A stretch of 64,000 nucleotides of DNA, from assembly GCA_020636445.1 (NCBI GenBank), contig JACJXV010000001.1:1-64000 (forward strand), read 5' to 3'. This DNA comes from Lewinellaceae bacterium. Its GTDB lineage: Bacteria > Bacteroidota > Bacteroidia > Chitinophagales > Saprospiraceae. Positions 52,391-60,680 of this stretch are shown piece after piece (the stretch's first letter is position 1; each line of letters begins with the position of its first letter). The position numbers were made by a program, and so were the translations under genes. The notes under the pieces were generated by a model. It was not told the origin of the DNA, made no database searches, and worked only from the letters and a program-made list of their open reading frames with translations.

Positions 52391-52449
52391 ATAATAGCCA
52401 ATTTTGAATTTTAGGGTCAGCGATAGTAATACGAGGGCTACCTAATTTG

Positions 52450-52483
52450 GAAATGAGAAACTTAGGCACTGGTCGGAATCCAC
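52450..52483 (+). repeat. Interspersed intergenic element (copy B)
   Basis: Starts GAAATGAGAAACTT like the copy at 16164, then a GTCGGA word and AATCCAC, but the hairpin is lost. Confidence 0.5.
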
Positions 52484-52521
52484 ATCGACAGCATCAACGT
52501 TTTACAAAAGACCCTAAGCCC

Positions 52522-52650
52522 CTGCCAGTCTCTGCCTGGCAGGTAATATCTGGCACGTCTTCTATGTTGACTTCCAAGCGCAGTGAACGTAACCACCACC
52601 CGCACGTCCTGAGACGTGCCATATAGCTGAGGTAAGTCGGAGACTTACCT
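52522..52650. repeat. Cluster of perfect small hairpins
   Basis: CTGCCAG/CTGGCAG (52522-52542), GCACGTC-CTGA-GACGTGC (52602-52619) and AGGTAAGTC-GGA-GACTTACCT (52630-52650). In addition TGGCACGTCT (52551-52560) is complementary to AGACGTGCCA (52612-52621), so the second hairpin has an alternative long-range partner. Confidence 0.65.
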
Positions 52651-52749
52651 GGGCTAGATTATGGGTTTAACAAAGGACCAGCCCGCTTATATCTGCAACT
52701 TTGGCGGGTAAAACCCTGACAGTTTCCGTAAGAACTTATTTGATTTCAC

Positions 52750-53637
52750 TTAGAGCGGTTGCGCCTTGGCAACAATCGCTTCAATTTTGGCCCGTCCGGC
52801 GGCATCCAGGTCTTGCAAGGGGCTGCGAACAAAGCCGCCCTTATAACCCAGCAAGTTAGCAGCATACTTGAGTCCTGCTACCCCAAATGGCCCGGTTACG
52901 GCATGATTGAGCGGAAAAACCCGCCGGTAAAGGGCTTCGGCTTCGCTAAGTTGCCCTTCCTCGACCAGCGTCTGGATACGAACGCAGGCATCGGGGGCCA
53001 GATTGGCCAGGGCCGTAATCGTTGCCCGGACTCCCAGCAGCAAAGCGGGATACCAGATAGAAACTGTCCCAACAAGGATATTGAAATCGGGAGCTGCCGC
53101 CGCCTGGAATTGCACCAACTGCGCTACATTGCCACTACTATCCTTCATCCCCATGATATTGGGATGTTGACTTAGCTCAGCGATCAGGTTCACACTTACA
53201 TTAAGATGTGTGTACTTGGGCACATTATAGATCAGAATAGGAATATCCGCTTGATCGGCTACAGTGGTAAAATGCTGGAGCAAAGCGCTATCCGACATCT
53301 TATCGATGTAATATGCAGGGGTCAGCAATAAGGCTGCGTGGGCGCCCTCCTTTGCTGCCAGGTTCGTCAACCGGATTGTTTCGCGGGTAGATTCCATTCC
53401 GGTACCGACCATAATCATTCGTCCGGGAGCGGCTGCTTGTACCGTCTGCCGGATCAGGTCGAGCTTTTCGTTCTCAGTCAGGTAAGCAGCCTCACTATTG
53501 GAACCCAGCACCAAATAGCCCCGTAACGCTGCCGCATTCCAGCGGTCAACATTGAATAAATGAGCATCTAAATCCAATTCCCCTGTTTCGGTAAAGGGCG
53601 TAAGCATCGGTGGGATAACCCCTTTTATTTTTTGCAT
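52750..53637 (-). CDS. DapA-superfamily aldolase, 4-hydroxy-2-oxoglutarate aldolase-like
   Basis: A 295-residue class I aldolase/lyase of the dihydrodipicolinate synthase superfamily. Schiff-base Lys165 is in MGMKDSSG, Tyr137 in IYNVP, and GSNSE (45-49) replaces the GTTGE of true DapA. Several stretches (GSNSEAAYLT, SQHPNIMGMKDS, PFGVAGLKY, RSPLQDL) recall animal HOGA1, which splits 4-hydroxy-2-oxoglutarate to pyruvate and glyoxylate. DapA proper or another keto-acid aldolase remains possible. It is divergent from a saccharopine-dehydrogenase-like gene, 95 bases apart, hinting at an amino acid catabolic pair. Confidence 0.85.
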   Translation of the reverse strand: MQKIKGVIPPMLTPFTETGELDLDAHLFNVDRWNAAALRGYLVLGSNSEAAYLTENEKLDLIRQTVQAAAPGRMIMVGTGMESTRETIRLTNLAAKEGAHAALLLTPAYYIDKMSDSALLQHFTTVADQADIPILIYNVPKYTHLNVSVNLIAELSQHPNIMGMKDSSGNVAQLVQFQAAAAPDFNILVGTVSIWYPALLLGVRATITALANLAPDACVRIQTLVEEGQLSEAEALYRRVFPLNHAVTGPFGVAGLKYAANLLGYKGGFVRSPLQDLDAAGRAKIEAIVAKAQPL

Positions 53638-53732
53638 AGCATGAAGGGCATTTTGTGCCAGACCAAACTTACCAAATCCAGCGGAATTCCGATAATTCCT
53701 CTTATCTTTTCCTCCTGAATTGCCACTAACCT

Positions 53733-54935
53733 ATGTTCAAAATCGGAATTATTCGGGAAGGGAAAGTTCCACCAGATTCCCGTGTGCCTTTAACGCCAGA
53801 GCAGTGTTCATATCTGCAGCTTAATCACCCCGTAGATATTACTGTTCAGCCCTCTCCAGGACGCTGTTTTTCGGATGATGAATACCACTGGTCGGGGGTT
53901 CGCCTTCGGGAAGATGTTTCCGACTGTGATATCCTGATGGGGGTTAAGGAGGTGCCGGTCAGTATGCTGATCCCAGAGAAAACCTACCTGTTTTTTTCAC
54001 ATACGATCAAGGCCCAACTCTACAACCGTAAGCTTTTACAGGCCATTCTCGCCCAAAAAATCAGGATGATCGATTACGAGGTCCTGACCGACGAGCAAGG
54101 CAAACGCCTCATTGCGTTCGGCCGTTTTGCCGGCATGGTAGGAGCACATAACGCCCTGTATACTTATGGTCTGCGGACAGGGAAGTTCCAACTTCCCCGC
54201 ATGAAAGACTTCCACGACTATCAGGAAGCCGTGAAATTTTATCAGCAAATAGAATGGCCCCCCGTCAAAATTGTCCTGACCGGTAGCGGACGAGTCAGTA
54301 CGGGTGCAGCCGCTGTTCTACAAGATATGGGAATCCGGGAAGTTAGCCCTACTGACTTTTTAACCTACAACTACCCTGAGCCTGTTTTCACCCAACTATA
54401 TGCCCGCCACTATGTTCGGCATCGCGGGGAGTCTCCTTTTGACAAGACGGAATTTTACCAGCATCCGGAAAATTTTGCCAGCATCTTTTTCCCTTATGCC
54501 CAGGTGGCCGATATCTTTATCAATGGTATCTTTTGGGACAAGCGGGCACCACAATTTTTTACCCGCGCCGAAATGCGAAGGCCTGATTTTCACATTCGGG
54601 TTATTGCGGATGTAACCTGTGACATCTACCCGGAAAGCTCGGTTCCTTCGACGCTGCGGCCAAGTTCAATTGCCGATCCTATCTATGGGTATGATCCGGT
54701 TACCGAACAGGAAGTAGCCCCTTTTCAGTCCCATTGCATCGACATCATGGCTATTGATAATCTGCCGAATGAGTTGCCGCGTGATGCATCCCAAGCTTTT
54801 GGGTTACAATTCATGGAGTATATCTTACCAGAATTCTTTAAACCGGAAAGTGCTATGCTGGAGCGGGCCACCATTGCCCGTGATGGCGAGTTGGGTCCTC
54901 GCTTTCAGTACCTGAAAGATTATGTTGCTGGGTAA
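53733..54935 (+). CDS. Saccharopine dehydrogenase (lysine-forming)-like oxidoreductase
   Basis: A 400-residue NAD-dependent protein of the alanine dehydrogenase/PNT and Lys1 group. The N-domain has EGKVPPDSRVPLTPEQC (9-25). IDYEVLTDEQGKRLIAFGRFAG (about 113-134) follows the Lys1 pattern; VLTGSGRVSTGAAAVLQDMG is the dinucleotide fold, and DVTCDIYPESSVPSTLR the C-terminal lid. Lys1-type enzymes interconvert saccharopine with lysine and 2-oxoglutarate. The fold could also serve another opine-type reaction. It is divergent from the HOGA-like aldolase gene. The start is ATG. Confidence 0.83.
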   Translation: MFKIGIIREGKVPPDSRVPLTPEQCSYLQLNHPVDITVQPSPGRCFSDDEYHWSGVRLREDVSDCDILMGVKEVPVSMLIPEKTYLFFSHTIKAQLYNRKLLQAILAQKIRMIDYEVLTDEQGKRLIAFGRFAGMVGAHNALYTYGLRTGKFQLPRMKDFHDYQEAVKFYQQIEWPPVKIVLTGSGRVSTGAAAVLQDMGIREVSPTDFLTYNYPEPVFTQLYARHYVRHRGESPFDKTEFYQHPENFASIFFPYAQVADIFINGIFWDKRAPQFFTRAEMRRPDFHIRVIADVTCDIYPESSVPSTLRPSSIADPIYGYDPVTEQEVAPFQSHCIDIMAIDNLPNELPRDASQAFGLQFMEYILPEFFKPESAMLERATIARDGELGPRFQYLKDYVAG

Positions 54936-55004
54936 GCGACAGGTAAACGCCAGGTAAAGTCGTGCCTATTACAGCTAAAGAAGCGTTGAGCGTGAAATGT
55001 TGAT

Positions 55005-55067
55005 TGCCAACTGCCAACTGCCAACTGTCAACTGGTGACTGGTGACTGGTAGCTGGTAGCTGGTTAT
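55005..55067 (+). repeat. 7-bp-phased patch of nine heptamers
   Basis: TGCCAAC x3, TGTCAAC, TGGTGAC x2, TGGTAGC x2, TGGTTAT, all in strict 7-base register. The array changes word by word while keeping TG at the start of each unit. Preceded by GCGTTGAGCGTGAAATG (54983-54999), related to the 14-bp minisatellite at 60681. Confidence 0.9.
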
Positions 55068-55149
55068 TACCCGGGGCATCTTTGCAGAGGCGGGCTTATA
55101 TTTTCCAAAAAGCGAGGGAATAATAGTTAAAAACAAGAAAATCAATCTT

Positions 55150-56109
55150 TTATTCCTTTAGGTAAGCCTCAATATTTGTTCGGATACGCTCCATGATAGA
55201 CTGGGTGTCTGCTTTGTGAAAGGACAGGCCCGTTACTTTCTCATAGAGTTCAATGTAGCGATTGGATACTTCCCACACGAATGCATCCGGCATAAGGGGC
55301 ATCTCCTGGCCGTGGAGGCCCTGAAAGCCATTTTCCATCAGCCATTCGCGGACGAACTCTTTAGAGAGCTGCTTTTGTCGTTCACCCCTTCCCTGTCGTT
55401 CGGCATAACCCTCCTGATAAAAATAACGGGAGCTATCCGGGGTATGAATCTCGTCAATCACGTAAATCTGATCCCCATGGCGGCCAAATTCATATTTGGT
55501 ATCCACCAGGATAAGTCCCTGCGCTGCAGCCATTTCGGTTCCGCGTTGAAATAAAGCCCGGGTGTAAGCTTCGAGTTTCAGGTAATCCGCTTCCGCGACA
55601 ATACCCTGAGCAATGATTTCCTCGCGGGAAATATCCTCATCATGGCCTTCTTCTGCTTTGGTAGCCGGGGTAATGATAGGCTCCGGAAAGGGATCACTTT
55701 CGCACATGCCTTCCGGTAGGGCAACCCCACACAACATCCGGTTACCGGCCTGATACATCCGCCAGGCATGGCCAACCAAATAGCCTCGAATGACCATTTC
55801 TATGCGATAGGGCTCGCAGGCAATGCCAACCGCTACATTCGGATCAGGTGTAGCGACTAGCCAGTTGGGAACAATATCAGCAGTAGCCTGGAGGAAATGC
55901 GCCGCTAATTGATTCAGGACCTGCCCTTTGAACGGAATAGGCCGCGGGAGCACATGGTCAAAGGCGGAAATCCGGTCGGAAGCCACCATCACCAGGCGGT
56001 CGCCAATCGTATATACATCACGGACCTTGCCGCGGTAAAAACCGGTCTGCCCGGGAAGCTGAAAATCGGTGGCGCGAATCGCGAATTGCTCGGGTACCAT
56101 GGTAGCCAT
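55150..56109 (-). CDS. purC: Phosphoribosylaminoimidazole-succinocarboxamide synthase PurC
   Basis: SAICAR synthetase of purine biosynthesis; joins aspartate to CAIR with ATP in the cytosol. Signature segments: GKVRDVYTIGDRLVMVASDRISAFD near the N-terminus (split about residues 27-51), EMVIRGYLVGHAWRMY, ILVDTKYEFG and VIDEIHTPDSSRY. About 319 residues from ATG 56109; ATG 56100 fits slightly better with the promoter at 56121-56128, while the longer frame to 56175 would begin upstream of that promoter. The group II intron ends only 69 bases upstream, so the promoter is spared. Confidence 0.96.
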   Translation of the reverse strand: MATMVPEQFAIRATDFQLPGQTGFYRGKVRDVYTIGDRLVMVASDRISAFDHVLPRPIPFKGQVLNQLAAHFLQATADIVPNWLVATPDPNVAVGIACEPYRIEMVIRGYLVGHAWRMYQAGNRMLCGVALPEGMCESDPFPEPIITPATKAEEGHDEDISREEIIAQGIVAEADYLKLEAYTRALFQRGTEMAAAQGLILVDTKYEFGRHGDQIYVIDEIHTPDSSRYFYQEGYAERQGRGERQKQLSKEFVREWLMENGFQGLHGQEMPLMPDAFVWEVSNRYIELYEKVTGLSFHKADTQSIMERIRTNIEAYLKE

Positions 56110-56120
56110 TTTTGCTGGGG

Positions 56121-56128
56121 CAAAAGTA
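56121..56128 (-). promoter_or_regulatory. Candidate -7 element for purC
   Basis: The minus strand reads TACTTTTG, an exact TAnnTTTG, 12 bases before ATG 56109 and 21 before ATG 56100. It lies between the intron 3' end (56178) and purC, so purC can be transcribed independently of the intron. Confidence 0.55.
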
Positions 56129-56177
56129 CAAGATTTTGAACAATCGCAGGGAGCTACCACCAGATGAATGCCCACAA

Positions 56178-58080
56178 ATCGAGTAGGAGATGAGGGCGAA
56201 GATACAGGTTAACGTATCTCCGGCCTCATCGTCCTCTCACACCACCGGACGTACTCTCGTATCACGGCGGTTTCTTTAAGTGTGTAACCGGGTGTAGTAG
56301 TCGACTGCCTGGATCAGGCCTTGCCTTCGGAACCAGTCGTTATTCATCCCTTCATGAGCCGCCGGGCTGGCAGCTTTCCGCCACCAGCCTCTACGGCTTG
56401 TCGCCGTAGTCCAGCTTCGGTCACGAGGCACTCCTAAGTACTGTAACCATCGGGCTATCCCGATGGCCCGTTTGCATTGCTTGAGACGGTAGCTACGAAG
56501 GCGGTGTTTAAGCCAACTTTCCAAGGCTTTAAGTTTACCCTTCATCCGCGCGTAGCGAAAGTAGTTCAGCCATCCGCTAAGGCTGCGGTTGACTTCCTGA
56601 AGGATTTGTTCAAAGCTGCGACCTCGGTTGCGCATCGTCTTGTCCTTGAGCTTCGCCTTGAGCCGTTTCTCACTAGCCTGACTTAGCATCAAGTGACCGC
56701 TGACGTCTATGCCGTGGCCCAGAAAGTTCAATCCCCAGCAGCGTACTATGCGGCTCTTGTCGCGGTTTACTCGCAGCTTGAGTCGCCTCTCTATGTACTC
56801 CGTTAGGCTGGCTTGTACCCGGATGGCTGCTTGTTCACTACCCACCAACACAATCACATCGTCAGCGTACCGCACAAAGCTGTGCCCTCGCCGCTCCAAC
56901 TCCTTGTCCAACTCGTCTAAGACGATGTTAGACAGCAGTGGCGACAAGGGTCCGCCTTGCGGTGTGCCTTTGATGCGTTGGTTAACCAGCCCTCCTTCTA
57001 AGAGGCCCGATTGCAAAAACCGGTGGATTAGCTTTAACACTCGCTTGTCTCCTATTCGGGTACTCAACACCCACAGCAATCGACTATGGTTGACTTCTTC
57101 GAAGAACTTTGCTAAGTCGATGTCTACCACATATCGCTTGCCTTCCTTTACATATTCAGCAGCTTGGTGTAAGGCTTGATGCGCACTTCGACCTCTCCGG
57201 AAGCCGTAGCTCCTTTCACTGAATATGGCTTCGTAGCGGGGGCTTAATACCTGTAGTATCGCTTGTTGTACCAAGCGGTCTACTACCGTAGGTATACCTA
57301 ATTGTCGGTATCCTCCTTTCGGTTTCGGTATCTTCACTCCCCTTACCGCTTGGGGAACATAACGCCCCCCTAGCAGTTGTCGCTGTAGCATGGCGTAGTT
57401 GATCGAAAGCCACTCTCGTAACTCTTCTACTTCCATGCCGTCTACACCGCCTCGCCCACCATTGGAGATCACTCGTTGGCAGGCCCGGCTTAGATTCGAT
57501 AAGTCCGCTATCGAACCCATCAAATCTTCGGTCAAGGTTCGTTCCCTTTCACACTCTGCATGCCACTCTCCGGTCCGTCTGGTCGCAGTAACGTTTACGT
57601 CCGCACCGCTATAAACCGACCCGTCCACTTGCCATTCGTCTAGCTCTGCTAAACTCATCTGACCGTTCTGACGTTTTGCTGGATTCATCATGGCTTGTAC
57701 ACCTGTAAAAAAAAACTGCCTTGGCTTAAAGATTCGGCCCTTCCTTCCCGTAAAAAAAAACGGTCCGTACTATGACCTCTGCTGACTTCTGCTCCCCTCT
57801 CGGGTCGCAGACCTCCCACGGTAAGCATGTCCCCTTTCTCTAAATTGTGCCGGATTTACCTGACGGGGTTACGGAAGACTATTGGGCGTCTCATTCTATT
57901 GCATGATTGCCCCCCTCGTCCGGCCTTGTATCCGATTTCTGTTCGTCACAACCTAGATTTGCTTTTGGCTTCCTTCAGATTCCGCGTCACCACGGACACC
58001 CTTGCCATTCGCTAACGGTTCCTGTCTTCTCAGTCCGTTCGGGACTTTCACCCTATAAGTAACATGCATGCATGGCACAC
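56178..58080 (-). mobile_element. Class C (IIC) group II intron
   Basis: About 1.9 kb. The 5' end is GTGTGCC (58080-58074), followed by intron-typical words such as TATAGGGTGAAAGTCCC. The 3' end is the domain VI tail CCTACTCGAT (56187-56178). Domain V spans about 56271-56241 and starts ACCGCC with a CGC triad as in class C introns, ending GGTGGT; domain VI is the long stem 56230-56185. The 389-base stretch 57692-58080 carries the compact domain I-III RNA, with two A9 tracts on the plus strand. The insertion point is directly after the TTTTT of an intrinsic terminator, the known preference of class C introns. Confidence 0.88.
56276..57691 (-). CDS. ltrA: Group II intron reverse transcriptase/maturase
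   Basis: Intron-encoded protein of 471 residues with a complete reverse transcriptase domain: VDGMEVEELREWL (RT0), IPKPKGGYRQLGIPTV (RT1-2), SYGFRRGRSAHQAL (RT3), GTPQGGPLSPLLSNIVLDELD (RT4, split near 242-262), and the catalytic YADD at 275-278. A maturase (X) domain follows with LNYFRYARMKG. There is no C-terminal HNH endonuclease, as expected for class C. The C-terminus (RRGWWRKAASPA ... DWFRRQGL) is typical of the class. The stop codon lies 5 bases before domain V. The gene appears intact. Confidence 0.95.
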   Translation of the reverse strand: MMNPAKRQNGQMSLAELDEWQVDGSVYSGADVNVTATRRTGEWHAECERERTLTEDLMGSIADLSNLSRACQRVISNGGRGGVDGMEVEELREWLSINYAMLQRQLLGGRYVPQAVRGVKIPKPKGGYRQLGIPTVVDRLVQQAILQVLSPRYEAIFSERSYGFRRGRSAHQALHQAAEYVKEGKRYVVDIDLAKFFEEVNHSRLLWVLSTRIGDKRVLKLIHRFLQSGLLEGGLVNQRIKGTPQGGPLSPLLSNIVLDELDKELERRGHSFVRYADDVIVLVGSEQAAIRVQASLTEYIERRLKLRVNRDKSRIVRCWGLNFLGHGIDVSGHLMLSQASEKRLKAKLKDKTMRNRGRSFEQILQEVNRSLSGWLNYFRYARMKGKLKALESWLKHRLRSYRLKQCKRAIGIARWLQYLGVPRDRSWTTATSRRGWWRKAASPAAHEGMNNDWFRRQGLIQAVDYYTRLHT

Positions 58081-58112
58081 AAAAACAGGCTGCCAGTAAA
58101 ACACTGGCAGCC
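58081..58112 (-). terminator. Intrinsic terminator of the Cys-rich protein gene; intron target
   Basis: Arms GGCTGCCAGT (58088-58097) and ACTGGCAGCC (58103-58112) form a perfect 10-bp stem with a 5-base loop; the minus strand then reads TGTTTTT. The group II intron begins at the next base. It ends transcription of the gene at 58150-58503. Confidence 0.85.
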
Positions 58113-58149
58113 CGGGGTTCAGTCAGGTTCGGAAAATCCGAGGTTTAGT

Positions 58150-58503
58150 TTATTCCGTTTTCTTTGCTTCTGCTTTTTTGCAGGCGCCGGGATCACACTG
58201 GCTAGGATCGCAAGCCATATTAGCTTTCTTACCTTTGCCTTGTACAGCCTTACCACGAGCAGGAGCTGGAGTAGAACTGGTTTTTACTTTGGTTGCTGGA
58301 GTGGTCGTTACAACCTGCTCAGCACCCGGAATTACCGCTGCTGTTCCTTGCATCTTTCCATTTTCGGCTTTGTTACAAGCCTTGGCGCAAGCACTGGGAT
58401 CACAGGATTTAGCAGGAGTTGTCGTCGTAGAAGAGGTCTGTGCCTGAACAGCCTGGAAGGCAAATACAAACCCGAGCATTAATAGGAAGTTAAGGATCCG
58501 CAT
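58150..58503 (-). CDS. Small exported Cys-rich protein, possible metal binder
   Basis: Family not recognised. The 117-residue product has a signal peptide (RILNFLLMLGFVFAFQAVQA), a Thr-rich linker, and two short Cys clusters: SCDPSACAKAC (Cys34, 39, 43) and ACDPSQCDPGAC (Cys98, 103, 108). The linker between them is Thr/Ala/Pro/Lys-rich. The repeated CDPSxC words suggest metal binding in the periplasm. It is divergent from a histidine kinase gene whose sensor domain is also Cys-rich, with a phased repeat operator between them. The strong terminator downstream is occupied by the group II intron. Confidence 0.75.
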   Translation of the reverse strand: MRILNFLLMLGFVFAFQAVQAQTSSTTTTPAKSCDPSACAKACNKAENGKMQGTAAVIPGAEQVVTTTPATKVKTSSTPAPARGKAVQGKGKKANMACDPSQCDPGACKKAEAKKTE

Positions 58504-58590
58504 GGGAATTAAATTTTAGGTCACACTCAGATCCGCTGAGCTACCGGTTTTTTTCTGGACATAAAGATAAGGTACCGCATTGAAGTATTC

Positions 58591-58629
58591 TGTGAGTGAG
58601 GTGTTAGGCACTTGTTAATCACCTGTTAA
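58591..58629 (+). promoter_or_regulatory. Four 11-bp-phased TGTKAR boxes, candidate response-regulator operator
   Basis: TGTGAG at 58591, TGTTAG at 58602, TGTTAA at 58613 and TGTTAA at 58624, each exactly 11 bases after the last. OmpR/PhoB-family regulators bind direct repeats with 11-base spacing. The array lies between the divergent Cys-rich protein gene and the histidine kinase gene, 66-104 bases upstream of the latter, so it could control both. Confidence 0.6.
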
Positions 58630-58694
58630 GTTCGCCTATCATGCGCAAAGATTGCGTTCCTTTGTACTGTCAAAAGACTCATTAACTGCCGATT

Positions 58695-59939
58695 ATGTAC
58701 TGGAATCGCATCAAGTGGATCATGGTGGCTTCCTGCGGAGCCTTGATAGTGCTGGTCTGGTTACAATTCCGCTGGTTACAGCATTCCAAAGAATTGTTGG
58801 AAGAGCAATTCGACCACAAGGTCAGTATGGCCATGTGTTCGGCAGTTGAAACCATGGCCCAAAACCAAAACGGGATTCCCGTTGATAGTTGTGCTAAGCA
58901 TCAACGTCCAAACTGCTGTCGCAACGATTCCGACTCCAGGGATTTACTCCACGACCCCTCCCTGGAAAGTGCGCTTAATCAGGCACTGGCTTTTTACCAA
59001 ATCCGCCTCCCCTATCAGGTTTCGATCATCGACAAAGACTCGCTGGCAGACAGTACCCTGATGCCTCCCTATGCTTGCTCTTTGAATCCCTTATTGAGTG
59101 ATGATGAGCAATTGCTCAACCTTACTTTTCCGACCAAGGTCGATTTCCTGTTGAAGCAAATGCGCTTCATGCTCGGTAGTTCCATTTTTATCGTGCTGGC
59201 CATTAGCTTAATCTTTCTGGCCGCCAACTATTACCTCATCCAGCAAAAGAAACTCAGCGAGCGCAACCTGGATTTCTTTAACAACATGGCGCATGAGTTT
59301 AAAACGCCGCTGACAAACATAACCCTGGCCAGTCGTATGCTGGGACGAAAACAACCGGAGCTGGCCGATAACCAGTTTCTCGCGGTCATCCATCGCGAAG
59401 GACAACACCTGCTGCAGCAGGTTGACCGGGTTCTGCATCTGGCTAGTTTTGACCATAATCAGCAAACCCTGCAAAATGAACCCCTGCACCTGGGAGCCTT
59501 GATTAAAGAGGTAGTGACGGATATGGCCCCCAGTATCCGGGAGAAAAAGGCAACCATTTCTGTAGAACTCGACCCTGATTTGCCACTCATCAATGGCGAC
59601 CGCCTGCACCTGTCCAACGCCTTCCGCAACCTGATCGATAATGCCCTAAAATATTGTACGGCTGCTCCTGACCTGCAGATCCGGGTCAACACCTCCCCTA
59701 CCCCCGGAAACATCCAGGTTGTCCTGGAGGATAATGGCATTGGTATCAGTGAACATGACTTACCCCATGTTTTCGAAAAGTTTCAACGCGTGGGGCAAAG
59801 TGCCGCCGCTGGCTTTGATGGTTTTGGCCTGGGACTAGCCTATGTTAAGAAAATTGTCGAGCTCCATCGTGGCGCTATTCAAGTGGCCAGCCAACTACAG
59901 CAGGGTACGCGCTTTTCCTTAACTTTCCCCACTGCCTGA
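58695..59939 (+). CDS. Sensor histidine kinase with Cys-rich periplasmic domain
   Basis: A 414-residue inner-membrane kinase. Membrane segments at about 7-25 and 157-182 flank a 130-residue periplasmic sensor with five Cys (48, 66, 74, 75, 128), notably CAKHQRPNCC. The cytosolic part has the H-box FFNNMAHEFKTPLTN (His200), N-box NLIDNALKYC, G1 DNGIGIS, F-box FEKFQRVG and G2 GFGLGLAY. It phosphorylates the regulator encoded 21 bases downstream. The sensor cysteines and the neighbouring Cys-rich exported protein suggest a metal or redox signal; this is inferred. Confidence 0.92.
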   Translation: MYWNRIKWIMVASCGALIVLVWLQFRWLQHSKELLEEQFDHKVSMAMCSAVETMAQNQNGIPVDSCAKHQRPNCCRNDSDSRDLLHDPSLESALNQALAFYQIRLPYQVSIIDKDSLADSTLMPPYACSLNPLLSDDEQLLNLTFPTKVDFLLKQMRFMLGSSIFIVLAISLIFLAANYYLIQQKKLSERNLDFFNNMAHEFKTPLTNITLASRMLGRKQPELADNQFLAVIHREGQHLLQQVDRVLHLASFDHNQQTLQNEPLHLGALIKEVVTDMAPSIREKKATISVELDPDLPLINGDRLHLSNAFRNLIDNALKYCTAAPDLQIRVNTSPTPGNIQVVLEDNGIGISEHDLPHVFEKFQRVGQSAAAGFDGFGLGLAYVKKIVELHRGAIQVASQLQQGTRFSLTFPTA

Positions 59940-59960
59940 TTATTGAAGCACCTAGAAACT

Positions 59961-60665
59961 ATGGCCGAGGAACTACCCAAACACATATTGGTTGTCGAGG
60001 ATGACTTGAGTCTGGGCTTCCTGCTCATGGAATTATTGGAAGGAGAAGGGTATTCCGTAAAATTAGCCCGTGATGTCCAGGGTGCCCTCCAGCACGTCCG
60101 GCGCAATCACCTCGATCTTTGCCTGCTGGATATCATGCTCCCCGATGGCGATGGCTTTCAACTCGCCCGCCAGATCCGGCTCGAAAATAACAACCTGCCC
60201 TTCATGTTTCTGACGGCCCGTGCCTTGAAAGAAGACCGCCTCCAGGGCTATAAACTTGGTGCCGACGATTATATCACCAAGCCCTTTGACGAGGAGGAAT
60301 TGCTCTGCAAAATTCAGGTCATCCTGCGGCGTACCCAGCCCAGCGAAAATGCAGCGGTTTCCACCAGCTTCCAGCTCGGCGACTACACCTTTGATTACGC
60401 CCGCCAGGAACTGCGGTTCCGCCAGGAACCAGTTGTGCGCATTACCGAAAAAGAAAGTGAGGTACTCCGCCTCCTCTGTCTGCATCGCAACCAAATTCTG
60501 CGCCGCGACGAAGCCGTTGAGCAGATCTACGGCGAACACGATTACTTCCTGGGGCGCAGCTTCGATGTCTTTATTTCTCACCTCCGCAAATACCTCAACC
60601 GCGATCCCCGGGTGCAAATTGAGAATGTTTTCCGCGTCGGCTTCATCCTCAATGTGCCGGAGTGA
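59961..60665 (+). CDS. OmpR-family response regulator
   Basis: A 234-residue two-domain regulator. The receiver has acidic residues Glu13-Asp14-Asp15, the phospho-acceptor Asp57 in CLLDIMLPDGDG and Lys107 in DDYITKPFDEEE. The C-terminal winged helix has ITEKESEVLRLLCLHRNQIL, GRSFDVFISHLRKYL and VFRVGFIL. ATG 59961 is used; a TTG at 59943 is in frame but the protein start there has no family support. It should bind the 11-bp-phased boxes upstream of its kinase. Confidence 0.94.
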   Translation: MAEELPKHILVVEDDLSLGFLLMELLEGEGYSVKLARDVQGALQHVRRNHLDLCLLDIMLPDGDGFQLARQIRLENNNLPFMFLTARALKEDRLQGYKLGADDYITKPFDEEELLCKIQVILRRTQPSENAAVSTSFQLGDYTFDYARQELRFRQEPVVRITEKESEVLRLLCLHRNQILRRDEAVEQIYGEHDYFLGRSFDVFISHLRKYLNRDPRVQIENVFRVGFILNVPE

Positions 60666-60680
60666 GGGGTGTTTGTTACT

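Larger units (their letters stand above)
52391..52749. other. 359-base convergent gap with a cluster of hairpins
   Basis: Between the MgtC-family and aldolase genes. Holds the second copy of the GAAATGAGAAACTT element and several perfect small hairpins (52522-52542, 52602-52619, 52630-52650). No gene. Confidence 0.6.

Noticed and set aside
55005..55067. Possible CRISPR array or direct-repeat array with spacers
   Set aside because: The heptamers are contiguous with no spacers, and no cas gene is present anywhere in the window.
57692..58080. Small open frames (for example 57827-58015) in the intron 5' region
   Set aside because: This stretch is explained by the structured RNA domains of the group II intron.
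59943..59960. TTG start for the response regulator
   Set aside because: The ATG at 59961 gives the normal receiver-domain N-terminus; the extra six residues have no support.
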